From CAZOLI01 sp964580675 (lineage in GTDB: Bacteria > Planctomycetota > MHYJ01 > CAYXQY01), in the NCBI GenBank assembly GCA_964580675.1, contig CAZOLI010000004.1:62001-126000 (forward strand): DNA of 64,000 bases, read 5' to 3'. Position 1 is the first letter of the stretch; each line of letters opens with the position of its first letter. Positions 9,663 to 17,516 of the stretch are shown here, one piece after another. Below the pieces are notes generated by a model that searched no databases, was not told the DNA's origin, and saw nothing but the letters and a program-made list of their open reading frames with translations. A program made the position numbers and the translations under genes.

Positions 9663-10340
9663 ATGGACGGTCCGGGAGAGGAAAAGGAGCTGGCTCTTTC
9701 AACACTCATTCGACGGGATCGAAATGATCCCGGGGCCGTGGAGTTACTTGTGTCCCTCCTGCGTGATGCCAATTACGTGGTTCGGAAACGGGCCGTCTCT
9801 CTGGCGGATCGATTTATTCACCATGATCGCACGGTGGAAATATTAAGTGAGGTGGCGGGGAGATCCGGGGAGATTCCAACCGTCCGGTGTCGTGCGATGG
9901 AACACCTTGAGATGCTGTTTAACGACGATGCCGGGGTGGACGGATTTTCGGGGCCGGATTCCGAACGGCTGTTTTACCTCGAGCGGTCCCTTCGTCAAAT
10001 CCTCGTGAATCCCGGAGAACCACTCAACGTTCGGGGCAAAGCACTTGAGCTTGCCGCGTTGTTTGTGCGGAGCGGCAAGCTCCGGGAGTGGATTCTTTAT
10101 TTTCATAACCGATCCGAGGGCTACTGCAAGCTATCCGCCATTACGTCCATGGGCCGGGTGCAGGAGGGCTGCTGGCGAAACTACATACTCGGTTACATGG
10201 AGTCGGAAAGGATGGAATACCGATGTGCGGCCATGGAGGCCATGGCGGCTCAGGAATACGGAGCGGAAGAGCCTGGTGAGACGGGAGACGCAGAGCCCGG
10301 TTCATCCATCTCGGATCGAAGGTCCGGGAGTACTCAGTAA
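9663..10340 (+). CDS. HEAT-repeat protein, function unknown
   Basis: A 225-residue soluble protein without signal peptide or membrane segment. The first half shows helical repeat character typical of HEAT repeats (PGAVELLVSLLRDANYVVRK, then RAVSLADRFI), where paired helices stack to make a protein-binding surface. The C-terminus is acidic and low in complexity and looks disordered. AGGA precedes the ATG. It converges with purM. I do not recognise an orthologue; a scaffold or regulatory role is only suggested by the fold. Confidence 0.75.
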   Translation: MDGPGEEKELALSTLIRRDRNDPGAVELLVSLLRDANYVVRKRAVSLADRFIHHDRTVEILSEVAGRSGEIPTVRCRAMEHLEMLFNDDAGVDGFSGPDSERLFYLERSLRQILVNPGEPLNVRGKALELAALFVRSGKLREWILYFHNRSEGYCKLSAITSMGRVQEGCWRNYILGYMESERMEYRCAAMEAMAAQEYGAEEPGETGDAEPGSSISDRRSGSTQ

Positions 10341-10408
10341 TAAACCCTTTTCCGTCGCGATTTGATGGAGCCTGCTGACGGAGCGTTCCGTGCGTGCAAC
10401 GGACCCGG

Positions 10409-11479
10409 TTACGTTCCCTTTATTTTTACACCTCCTTTTCCGTCGCGGATTTCCCCGATGATCCGTGCGTTTGGCTCCCAGTCGGAGACGTGACGACAAA
10501 TGGCGTCCGCAAAGTAGGGATCACAGATCAGCGTCATTCCGATTCCCATGTTAAACGATCGATACATTTCGTCCAGCTCCACGTTTCCGGTCTCGCGGAC
10601 AAGGTCAAAGATCACGGGTCGGGGCCACGAAGAGGGATCCAGAACAGCCCGGGTGTCCTCCGGAAGCACACGGGCAACGTTGTCGTACAGACCGCCTCCC
10701 GTAATATGAGCAAGGCCCTTTACGGGCATTCGCTCCCTGTAGTGGTTCAAAAGCGCACGAATGGGTCTGGCGTAAATTTTGGTGGGGGTTAACAGCTCTT
10801 CGCCGAGTGGTCGTTCAAGGGGTCCGGGCTCCTCGTCGAGTTCCATCCCCGCCTGCCGGAGCAGAACCATGCGGACGAGGGAGAACCCGTTTGCGTGGAT
10901 CCCGGCCGAAGGAAAACCGATGACCACGTCGCCGGGCGAAATTTTGTCACCGGTAATGAGGCGTCTTTTCTCGGCCACGCCGACGGAGAACCCCGCAAGG
11001 TCGTATTCACCGCTGTCGTAGAAGCCCGGCATCTCGGCGGTCTCCCCTCCCAGAAGAGCGCACCCCGACTCCTTGCAACCTCTAACAATGCCTTTTACCA
11101 GGTCCTGAATAACGTGCTCCTGAAGTTCGCCGGAGGAGATGTAGTCGAGGAAAAACAGTGGTTCGGCCCCCTGGACCATCAAATCATTTATGGACATGGC
11201 AACGAGGTCCACGCCGATGGTGTCGTGTTTTCCGGCCATAAACGCCACTTTCAGTTTGGTTCCGACACCATCGGTGGCACCCAGAAGAACCGGATCATCG
11301 TAGTTGTTCGCAAAAATTTTGTCGTCGTAGTTCAGGGAAAATATTCCGGCAAATCCCGGACCACTGTTCATGACCCGTGGGGAATAGGTATCCCGGACCA
11401 TGGATTTGATTTTTGTGGAGACCCGATCCGCTTTTTCGAGGTCCACCCCGGCATCCCGGTATGTAACGCTTTCGCTCAT
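10409..11479 (-). CDS. purM: Phosphoribosylformylglycinamidine cyclo-ligase (AIR synthetase)
   Basis: Fifth step of de novo purine synthesis: ATP-dependent closure of FGAM to 5-aminoimidazole ribonucleotide in the cytosol. The 356 residues match the family: opening TYRDAGVDLEKAD, FAGIFSL, ATDGVGTKLKVA, DLVAMSINDLMVQGAEPLFFLDY, GGETAEMPG, FPSAGIHANGFSLVR, and the C-terminal HITGGGLYDNVARVLP and FNMGIGM. It lies 15 bases downstream of purF on the same strand, so the two enzymes are very likely cotranscribed. The FGAM synthetase subunits that make its substrate are not in this window. Confidence 0.97.
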   Translation of the reverse strand: MSESVTYRDAGVDLEKADRVSTKIKSMVRDTYSPRVMNSGPGFAGIFSLNYDDKIFANNYDDPVLLGATDGVGTKLKVAFMAGKHDTIGVDLVAMSINDLMVQGAEPLFFLDYISSGELQEHVIQDLVKGIVRGCKESGCALLGGETAEMPGFYDSGEYDLAGFSVGVAEKRRLITGDKISPGDVVIGFPSAGIHANGFSLVRMVLLRQAGMELDEEPGPLERPLGEELLTPTKIYARPIRALLNHYRERMPVKGLAHITGGGLYDNVARVLPEDTRAVLDPSSWPRPVIFDLVRETGNVELDEMYRSFNMGIGMTLICDPYFADAICRHVSDWEPNARIIGEIRDGKGGVKIKGT

Positions 11480-11494
11480 GTTAGGAGTCCTGAT

Positions 11495-12883
11495 TTACTC
11501 CAGGATGTGTTTGTCGAAGTCGTCGTCCACGGAAACCGGGTAATCCCGGGTCCAGCAGGCCGTACAGAAGTCGTCTTCCTCGGCACCAATCGCTTCGTAG
11601 AGCCCCTCAACGCTGAGGTAGGCCAGGCTGTCCACGTTCGCGTGTTCGGCGATCTCGTCGATAGATTTCTGGTTTGCGATTAATTCTTCTTCGTTTGGGA
11701 AGTCAATGCCGTAGTAACACGGAGAGACCGTCGGCGGACAGGAAATACGAAGGTGCACTTCTTCCGCACCCGCTTCCCGCAGTAGGCCCACCCTCGACCT
11801 GGACGTGGTTCCCCGGATTATGGAGTCGTCGACCACCACCACTTTCTTTCCCCTGATCACTTCTTCCACCGCGTTCATCTTTACGCGAACGAATTCCTCA
11901 CGTTGATCCTGGGTTGGCTGGATAAAGGACCGACCGACGTAATGGTTCCGGATGAAACCATGCCGAAACGGGAGGCCGGATTCCTGGGCGAAACCCAGCG
12001 CCGCGGCATTTCCACTGTCGGGAATGGATATAACGCAGTCCGCCTCCACACCGCTTTCGCGGGCAAGGATGTTGCCGAGCTGCTCCCGAACGGTCTGTAC
12101 CGTACGACCAAATATTTTGCTGTCGGGTCGCGAAAAATAAACGTACTCGAAAAAACAGGGGGTGGCGCCATTTTCGGCGTGGTCCGGAATGGATTCAGTG
12201 GTGATCCCGTCTTCCTGGATCCGTACGATTTCACCCGGTGCCACGTCCCGTTCGTATTCCGCGCCGACCAGTTCAAACGCGCAGGTTTCCGAGGCAACCA
12301 CCCAGGCATCGTCCAACCTGCCGAGACAGAGGGGACGGAATCCCTGGGGATCCCGGATGGCCACAAGTTCATCCTCCCGGAGTATGACCATGGAATACGC
12401 ACCACGGAGGCGTGTGCAGCTGTCTCGATACGGCGTGTCGCTTTGGCTTATTTTCGGACTTGCCAGCTGGTGGACGATGATTTCACTGTCCATCGTCGTC
12501 TGAAAAATGGAGCCGTCTTCCTCAAATTCCTTCCGGAGCTGGGCGCTGTTTACGAGATTTCCGTTATGAGCAACCGCTATGGCCCCGTTCCGTGAGTCCA
12601 CCACAATTGGCTGGGCGTTCAGAAGATTGCTGGATCCGGTCGTGGAGTAACGAACGTGGCCAATGGCGGCGGGGTTGCTCAGGTCATCGAGGTGAGAGGG
12701 TTCAAACACGTCTCCCACAAGCCCCATGTCCTTGTGATAATCGATGCCGGAACCATCGGTTGTCGCAATACCCGCACTTTCCTCGCCCCTGTGCTGTAGT
12801 GCAAACAGCCCGTAATACGTTTTTTCGGCAGCGTCCGGGTGGTTGAATATGCCGAACACCCCGCAGTGTTCTACGGCTTCCAT
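11495..12883 (-). CDS. purF: Amidophosphoribosyltransferase
   Basis: Committed step of purine synthesis: transfers glutamine amide nitrogen to PRPP giving phosphoribosylamine. The ATG at 12883 is chosen since it gives a short propeptide before the nucleophile (MEAVEH, then Cys7 in CGVFGIF) and follows the preceding stop by 16 bases; the longer frame adds 38 basic residues overlapping that gene. The N-terminal Ntn glutaminase has LQHRGEESAGI, RYSTTG and HNGNLVN. The PRPP loop is VVVDDSIIRGTTSR. Cys-Pro-Pro and FCTACW near the C-terminus match the 4Fe-4S ligands of the Bacillus-type enzyme, so an oxygen-labile cluster is likely. It is 462 residues long. Confidence 0.96.
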   Translation of the reverse strand: MEAVEHCGVFGIFNHPDAAEKTYYGLFALQHRGEESAGIATTDGSGIDYHKDMGLVGDVFEPSHLDDLSNPAAIGHVRYSTTGSSNLLNAQPIVVDSRNGAIAVAHNGNLVNSAQLRKEFEEDGSIFQTTMDSEIIVHQLASPKISQSDTPYRDSCTRLRGAYSMVILREDELVAIRDPQGFRPLCLGRLDDAWVVASETCAFELVGAEYERDVAPGEIVRIQEDGITTESIPDHAENGATPCFFEYVYFSRPDSKIFGRTVQTVREQLGNILARESGVEADCVISIPDSGNAAALGFAQESGLPFRHGFIRNHYVGRSFIQPTQDQREEFVRVKMNAVEEVIRGKKVVVVDDSIIRGTTSRSRVGLLREAGAEEVHLRISCPPTVSPCYYGIDFPNEEELIANQKSIDEIAEHANVDSLAYLSVEGLYEAIGAEEDDFCTACWTRDYPVSVDDDFDKHILE

Positions 12884-12899
12884 GGTGTTTGTTTTCGTG

Positions 12900-13262
12900 T
12901 TAGCTGATTTCCTTGTCCGATGAATTTTCTTCGTCCTTTTCCCTGGTCTCTTCGTCCTGTGTTCCGGAAGCAGAACCTCCCTCGGCTGGTTCCGCAAACG
13001 CCCCGATCGAACTCTCGTTTTGAGCCTCGGCCCAGAGCATCACGGAGTCCACAAACGAATATATCCAGATGGCCGACGTGCCAAGCACAAATGCCATCCG
13101 GATATGTTCAAACATCGGCGCCGGGAACCAGAACGGCGACATCAAGATTCCATTTGCAAAGAAGGCAAAAAGGAAGAAGAGCACGGTTCCCTTTATTGCA
13201 TCCCCCCGGTGTACCTGACCGACCCCCGGAACCAGAGCGAGTAATAACTGAAGGTGTTTCAT
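12900..13262 (-). CDS. Small membrane protein upstream of purF
   Basis: A 120-residue protein of unknown function, 16 bases upstream of purF in the same direction, so probably in its operon. The N-terminus LQLLLALVPGVGQVHRG resembles the start of TM2/DUF5683-like small membrane proteins. Two further hydrophobic segments follow (GTVLFFLFAFFANGILM and MAFVLGTSAIWIYSFVDSVM). The tail from about residue 80 is strongly acidic and likely disordered. No link to purine metabolism is evident beyond position. Confidence 0.7.
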   Translation of the reverse strand: MKHLQLLLALVPGVGQVHRGDAIKGTVLFFLFAFFANGILMSPFWFPAPMFEHIRMAFVLGTSAIWIYSFVDSVMLWAEAQNESSIGAFAEPAEGGSASGTQDEETREKDEENSSDKEIS

Positions 13263-13485
13263 TCCACGTATCGTTGGTATGTTCCCGGAGGCTTCCCTTT
13301 TTTCACTCTACTGTCCATTGTTCAGGGAGTAGACTTCACGAGTCGGGAGACCGGGGAAACAGAACAGGGTGTTATTTTCCGAAAAATGAATCGATAATCA
13401 AGCGGTTTCAATCCGGATGTCCACGGAATTTTGGACCGGTTTTGAAACCACAGTTATAGCTGAAAATCAGGGACGGGGCGCAGGC

Positions 13486-13830
13486 TCATCCATCAACGAG
13501 GATCCATCGCTTTGGCCCCCCCTCCTTCTTTTTCTGGATCAGAATGTGCCAGAGGTGCTCTTCTATTTGTTTCACCGAGACGATTTCCTGACCGTGGTTT
13601 TTCATGTTCCGGGGCAATCGCTCCGCCGCCTGTGGATCGTCAATTACCACCCTCAACACCCCGTCGTCATCGAGTTCTTCAAGAGCGAGTTTGGCCTGCA
13701 CAAAGGTATCAGGACATTTCTTGCCACGCAGGTTCAGGGTAGCATCCGCCTCCGTTTCCGTTTCGCCGTTCGGTGACGATTCAATGGCTTCGGCGCCGTT
13801 TTTTGACGAATCGTGAGGTTTGTCGGTCAT
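13486..13830 (-). CDS. TusA/SirA-family sulfurtransferase-like protein
   Basis: A small cytosolic protein of the TusA fold. After a ~30-residue Ser/Glu-rich leader it has LNLRGKKCPDTFVQAKLALE, matching the family pattern of a reactive cysteine in a CPxP/CPxT motif at the start of the first helix, then VLRVVIDDPQAAERLPRNMK, the conserved DDP segment. TusA proteins carry persulfide sulfur for tRNA thiolation, molybdenum cofactor or sulfur oxidation; which applies here is not shown. It lies just downstream of an Rrf2-type regulator on the same strand, consistent with a sulfur or Fe-S role (inference). Confidence 0.85.
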   Translation of the reverse strand: MTDKPHDSSKNGAEAIESSPNGETETEADATLNLRGKKCPDTFVQAKLALEELDDDGVLRVVIDDPQAAERLPRNMKNHGQEIVSVKQIEEHLWHILIQKKKEGGPKRWILVDG

Positions 13831-13902
13831 CGAGCTATAAGGCCACGGGGTTCGTTCATTCGGGATTCGTGAAACACGTTTTTCTCTTCAACTGCGGAAG
13901 TC

Positions 13903-14409
13903 TTAATGCCCGGAAACATTCTCTCCGGATGAGGTCGGTAGGTCCCGGGCGACGGCCTCCTCCTCGTCCTCCTGTTCGTCCAGTGAATCGAATTGCTGTA
14001 CCAGATCCATGATTTCTCGAAACGACATGTCGTCGAGGACGGATATGATCCGGTATTTCACGACGTCCCAGATGGATTGTATTTCGCAGGTCGGTTCAAG
14101 TTCGCATCGTGTTTCGTCCGAAGTATGCATACATTTCAGATCGATCATCTGCCCTTCAATGGCTTCGATAACCTCCGCAACGGAGGTGTTCTCCGGGGAT
14201 TTTGCAAGTTTATATCCGCCTTTTGCTCCCCGTGTGCTGGTGACCAGACCCGCTTCCTTCAGGTCCTTCATGATGTGAACAAGAAACGTTTCGGAAATGC
14301 CCTGGTTTTCGGCGATCGTTGAAATGGACACCGGTTGGTCCCGCTTGTGGTTTTTGGCCAGTTCCAGGACGGCGATGCAGGCGTAGTCGGCTTTTGCGGA
14401 TAGTTTCAC
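13903..14409 (-). CDS. Rrf2-family transcriptional regulator with candidate Fe-S cysteines
   Basis: DNA-binding winged-helix regulator of the IscR/CymR/NsrR family. MKLSAKADYACIAVLELA is the standard N-terminus, followed by the helix-turn-helix (ISTIAENQGISETFLVHIMK) and the wing TRGAKGGYKLAKSP. Cysteines at 93, 102 and 108 are placed much like the three cluster ligands of IscR (92, 98, 104), so binding of an Fe-S cluster is plausible though spacing differs. The start is GTG at 14409. A ~35-residue acidic tail is extra. Probable targets include the adjacent tusA-like gene, but no operator was identified. Confidence 0.9.
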   Translation of the reverse strand: MKLSAKADYACIAVLELAKNHKRDQPVSISTIAENQGISETFLVHIMKDLKEAGLVTSTRGAKGGYKLAKSPENTSVAEVIEAIEGQMIDLKCMHTSDETRCELEPTCEIQSIWDVVKYRIISVLDDMSFREIMDLVQQFDSLDEQEDEEEAVARDLPTSSGENVSGH

Positions 14410-14460
14410 GAATTTGAGACGGCCAAGAGGTTCATTGTTGTCCGGCGGCGAAACTCCGGA

Positions 14461-15807
14461 TTACGTGAACGGGATTTGGTCGCTGAACGGAATGTCGATG
14501 TCGGGCATGTCCCCCTCCTGGCCCGGTTTGATTTCATCCATCATCTTCTTCATCCGATCAAATTCTCTAATCAGGGAATTTACCTCCTGCAGATCCGTAC
14601 CGCTTCCCTCGGCGACCCGTTTCTTTCGGCTGTAGTTGAGGATGTCCGGATTCTTTCGTTCCTCGGGCGTCATGGATAAAATGATGGCCTCCACCCGGTG
14701 GAGTTCCTGTTCATCGAACTCGTCGATTTGATCCATCATGCCGCTCATGCCGGGCACCATTTTCAGAATGCTTTTGAGGGGACCCATTTTCCGGACCTGA
14801 TTCAGCTGATCGAGCATGTCCTGCAGGTTAAAGCTGTCGTTTAACAATTTCTCCTGCATTTTTTCGGCGTGTTCTTCGTCTATGGATTCCTGGGCCTTCT
14901 CAACCAGGGTGACCACGTCACCCATTCCCAGTATACGGGAAGCCATCCGGTCCGGGTGGAACGGCTCCAGTTGATCCAGTTTTTCGCCCACACCGACAAA
15001 TTTGACGGGCTTGCCGGTCACGGCCTTGATGCTCAGTGCTGCACCGCCCCGTGCGTCACCGTCAAGTTTCGTCAGGATGACGGCGTCCACGTCCAGACGG
15101 CTGTCGAACTCCTCCGCACTGTTGACCGCGTCCTGCCCCGTCATTGCGTCGGCCACGAGGTAGATGTCGTCCGGTTCCGTTCGCCGGGAAATTTCGTCCA
15201 GTTCGTCCATCATTTCGTCGTCAATATGAAGCCGTCCGGCGGTATCAAGCAACACGTAATCACACCCCTGTTCCCGGGCGGCCTCGATGGACTGTTCACA
15301 GACGACGGGAGGGGTCAGGCTCCGGTCCGAATAAACCGGCACGTCCAGTTCTTCACCCAGGGTGTGTACCTGGTCAATGGCCGCGGGACGCTCCATGTCG
15401 GCGGCCACCATCATCGGACTGTGACCGTCGTCGAGTAATTTTTTGGCGAGTTTTCCGCAGGTGGTTGTTTTCCCGGAGCCCTGCAGACCCGAGAGCATAA
15501 GGACGGTTGGTCGGTTCTGATTGATGGGAATTTCGTGATCAACCGGACCCATCAAATTCTCCAGTTCGTCCTGGACAATTTTCACGATCTGCTGTTCCGG
15601 CTTGACGGCCTCCAGCACCTCCTCCCCGACGGCTTTTTCTTTTACGTTGTTGATGAAGTCCTTCACAACCTGGTAGTTGACGTCCGCCTGGAGGAGGGCC
15701 CGGCGAACTTCTCGGAGACCTTCTTCGATGTTTTCTTCCGTCAGTTTCCCCTGACCCCGGAACTTCCGGAACACGTCCTGGAAACTTTCGGTTATGGACT
15801 CAAACAT
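14461..15807 (-). CDS. ffh: Signal recognition particle protein Ffh
   Basis: GTPase of the signal recognition particle; with 4.5S RNA it binds signal sequences and delivers ribosomes to FtsY at the membrane. The 448 residues contain the N domain (TEENIEEGLREVRRALLQADVN), the G domain P-loop GLQGSGKTTTCGKLA, DTAGRLHID, TKLDGDARGGAAL, GVGEKLDQLEPFHPDRMASR, and a methionine-rich M domain with GPLKSILKMVPGMSG and the RNA-binding SGTDLQEVNSLIREFDRM. The protein is complete with a short C-terminus. It heads a minus-strand run ending in purM; spacing to the Rrf2 gene is 51 bases. Confidence 0.98.
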   Translation of the reverse strand: MFESITESFQDVFRKFRGQGKLTEENIEEGLREVRRALLQADVNYQVVKDFINNVKEKAVGEEVLEAVKPEQQIVKIVQDELENLMGPVDHEIPINQNRPTVLMLSGLQGSGKTTTCGKLAKKLLDDGHSPMMVAADMERPAAIDQVHTLGEELDVPVYSDRSLTPPVVCEQSIEAAREQGCDYVLLDTAGRLHIDDEMMDELDEISRRTEPDDIYLVADAMTGQDAVNSAEEFDSRLDVDAVILTKLDGDARGGAALSIKAVTGKPVKFVGVGEKLDQLEPFHPDRMASRILGMGDVVTLVEKAQESIDEEHAEKMQEKLLNDSFNLQDMLDQLNQVRKMGPLKSILKMVPGMSGMMDQIDEFDEQELHRVEAIILSMTPEERKNPDILNYSRKKRVAEGSGTDLQEVNSLIREFDRMKKMMDEIKPGQEGDMPDIDIPFSDQIPFT

Positions 15808-16003
15808 GGTGTTTTTTCAGCCGTTAGCGGAAAAATTCGAAACAGGTTCAACTTATATACGCTATCGGAATCCGCCTATTCTATCAAGGAAGCGACCGTT
15901 CAGGAATGTATTCCCCTCTCCTTTTCGTTATGATAGACCGTACCTCTTCAAGGACTAATTTGCTTCAGACGCTTTCCCATTTTGTTCTTCCTGAACACGA
16001 AAT

Positions 16004-17449
16004 ATGAGAAAACAATCGCTCACATTATTGATTTCAACTGCTTTTCTTCTCTGGTTTATTCTTGGTTCCGAAATGGCCGCCTCCGGGCAGGAATCTCCTG
16101 AAGTGGGAATGGATGAAGGAAAAATGTTCCCGGATGTCGTGTTGCCGGATCTGGAGGGAAATTTGCAGAAACTGTCGGACCTGCGGGGGGAAAAGGTTCT
16201 TGTGTTTAACTTCGCCTCCTGGTGAGCGGGGTGCCGCCGTATCCTGCCCGAGTGGCAGAAAAAATTCAAAAAATACGATCAGCAGGGCGCGTTGAACGTC
16301 GTTGGCATCGTACAGGAACAGCATCCCGATCGAGCAAAACTGTACCGGCAGTGGAAGAAATTTGATTTTCCCATCTATGTTGACGCGTTAAATCAGCTGG
16401 GCCTGGATGTGGTCCCTGTTCCGATTGCCGTGGATGAGAATGGAATTATCCGAAGCATGAAGTTAAAGAGAGAGAACCTGTCTGATTTCGTCGAAAAAGA
16501 CTATCCCGACGTTGAAATGCCGTCCGATTATAACGTGGCGGCAAATCCGGAACCCGAAAAAAAGAAAAAAATTGCAAGAAAACAGCAGAAGGCGGAGGGC
16601 TGGATCGAGGCCGGTGATGCGTTTTTCATTAAGGACGACTATGACGGAGCCGTGAGAAGTTACCGGAACGCTCTGGAGAATAAGAAAAGCGGCAGGGCCC
16701 ATTTCCGGTTGGGCGTCGCTCTCCGCAGACGGTCCGAAGAAGGAGAACGAAGCAAATCAGATGCGCAGGAATCGGTCCGGCACTGGGGAAAGGCACTCGC
16801 ACAGGAACCAAATCAGTACATCTGGCGGAGGCGGCTGCAGCAATACGGTCCGCGTCCCGACAAACCCTATAATTTTTATTTCTGGATTGAAAAAGCACGA
16901 ACGGAAATAGAGAAACGGGGAGAGGAACCGGTGAAACTCTCCGTGGAACCGAGGGGTTCGGAAGTGGAACCGCCGTCGGAGAAGGACAGGGGAAAGGACG
17001 GGGACACCTCTATTCCGGATCCGGACCCGGAGGGCAAAATTCACCGGGACAAGGAGCAACTTGTACAACCGGAGGTCGTGGTGACGCCCTCCCCGGTGCA
17101 TCCGGGAGATCAGGTTCGCGTCCGGGTCACGTTCCGTCTGAATCCCGAGAAGAATCCTTACTGGAACAACGAGGCGAAACCATTGACCTTATCCGTGGAT
17201 CTTCCGGATAAATACCGTTTGCGGGAAGGGCGGTTTGTGTATCCCAATCAAAAAAAGGCGGAAACCAGGGGAAGTCGAATCCTTGAATTTGAGGTGACGG
17301 TCCCTGAAAACGCAAAAAAGAAAACCATGACGCTTTCCGCGTATGCCCTGTACAATGTCTGCAAGGATCGGGAGGGCGTGTGTCTCTTCCTCCGTCATGA
17401 TTTTTCCATAGATATTCCCGTGGATCCGGAAGCGCCCCGGATCAAATAA
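16004..17449 (+). CDS. Probable selenoprotein: exported TlpA/AhpC-like thioredoxin with UGA-coded Sec
   Basis: One frame runs 482 codons with a single internal TGA at 16223-16225 (codon 74). Before it: signal peptide (SLTLLISTAFLLWFILG), MFPDVVLPDLEGNLQKLSDL, then VLVFNFASW; after it AGCRRILPEWQKKF. Reading TGA as selenocysteine gives SW-Sec-AGCR, so Sec74 and Cys77 replace the CxxC of a thioredoxin fold. The fold continues through NVVGIVQEQHPDR and VPIAVDENGIIR. TPR-like helices follow (about 185-270), then a beta-domain with YNVCKDREGVCLFL. A hairpin just after the TGA could be a SECIS. It likely acts as a periplasmic thiol (selenol) oxidoreductase. A nonsense mutation of a Cys codon is the alternative. 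Confidence 0.8.
16244..16258 (+). promoter_or_regulatory. SECIS-like hairpin downstream of in-frame TGA
   Basis: CTGCC (16244-16248) pairs perfectly with GGCAG (16254-16258) around the loop CGAGT. The loop starts 24 bases after the TGA and has G at its second place, which fits the general bacterial SECIS pattern of a short stem with an early loop G about 16-37 bases past the UGA. A second small hairpin GCGG-GGTG-CCGC (16226-16237) directly abuts the TGA. Assignment rests on this geometry only. Confidence 0.5.
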
Positions 17450-17451
17450 TT

Positions 17452-17477
17452 CCTCTCCAGATGGTGAGCCGGAGAGG
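17452..17477. terminator. Hairpin between converging genes
   Basis: CCTCTCC (17452-17458) and GGAGAGG (17471-17477) form a perfect 7-bp stem with a 12-base loop between the ends of the selenoprotein gene and the minus-strand gene. No T-run follows directly, so terminator function is uncertain. Confidence 0.35.
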
Positions 17478-17516
17478 GACGCTGCGGGCAATGAAGAACG
17501 GGCCGAAGGCTGTTTT

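Noticed and set aside
10895..12595. Plus-strand frames opposite purM and purF
   Set aside because: Shadows of well identified enzymes on the opposite strand.
16292..17449. A separate gene starting at the TTG at 16292
   Set aside because: It begins inside the thioredoxin fold and shares the frame of the upstream part; a Sec-containing single gene explains both parts better.
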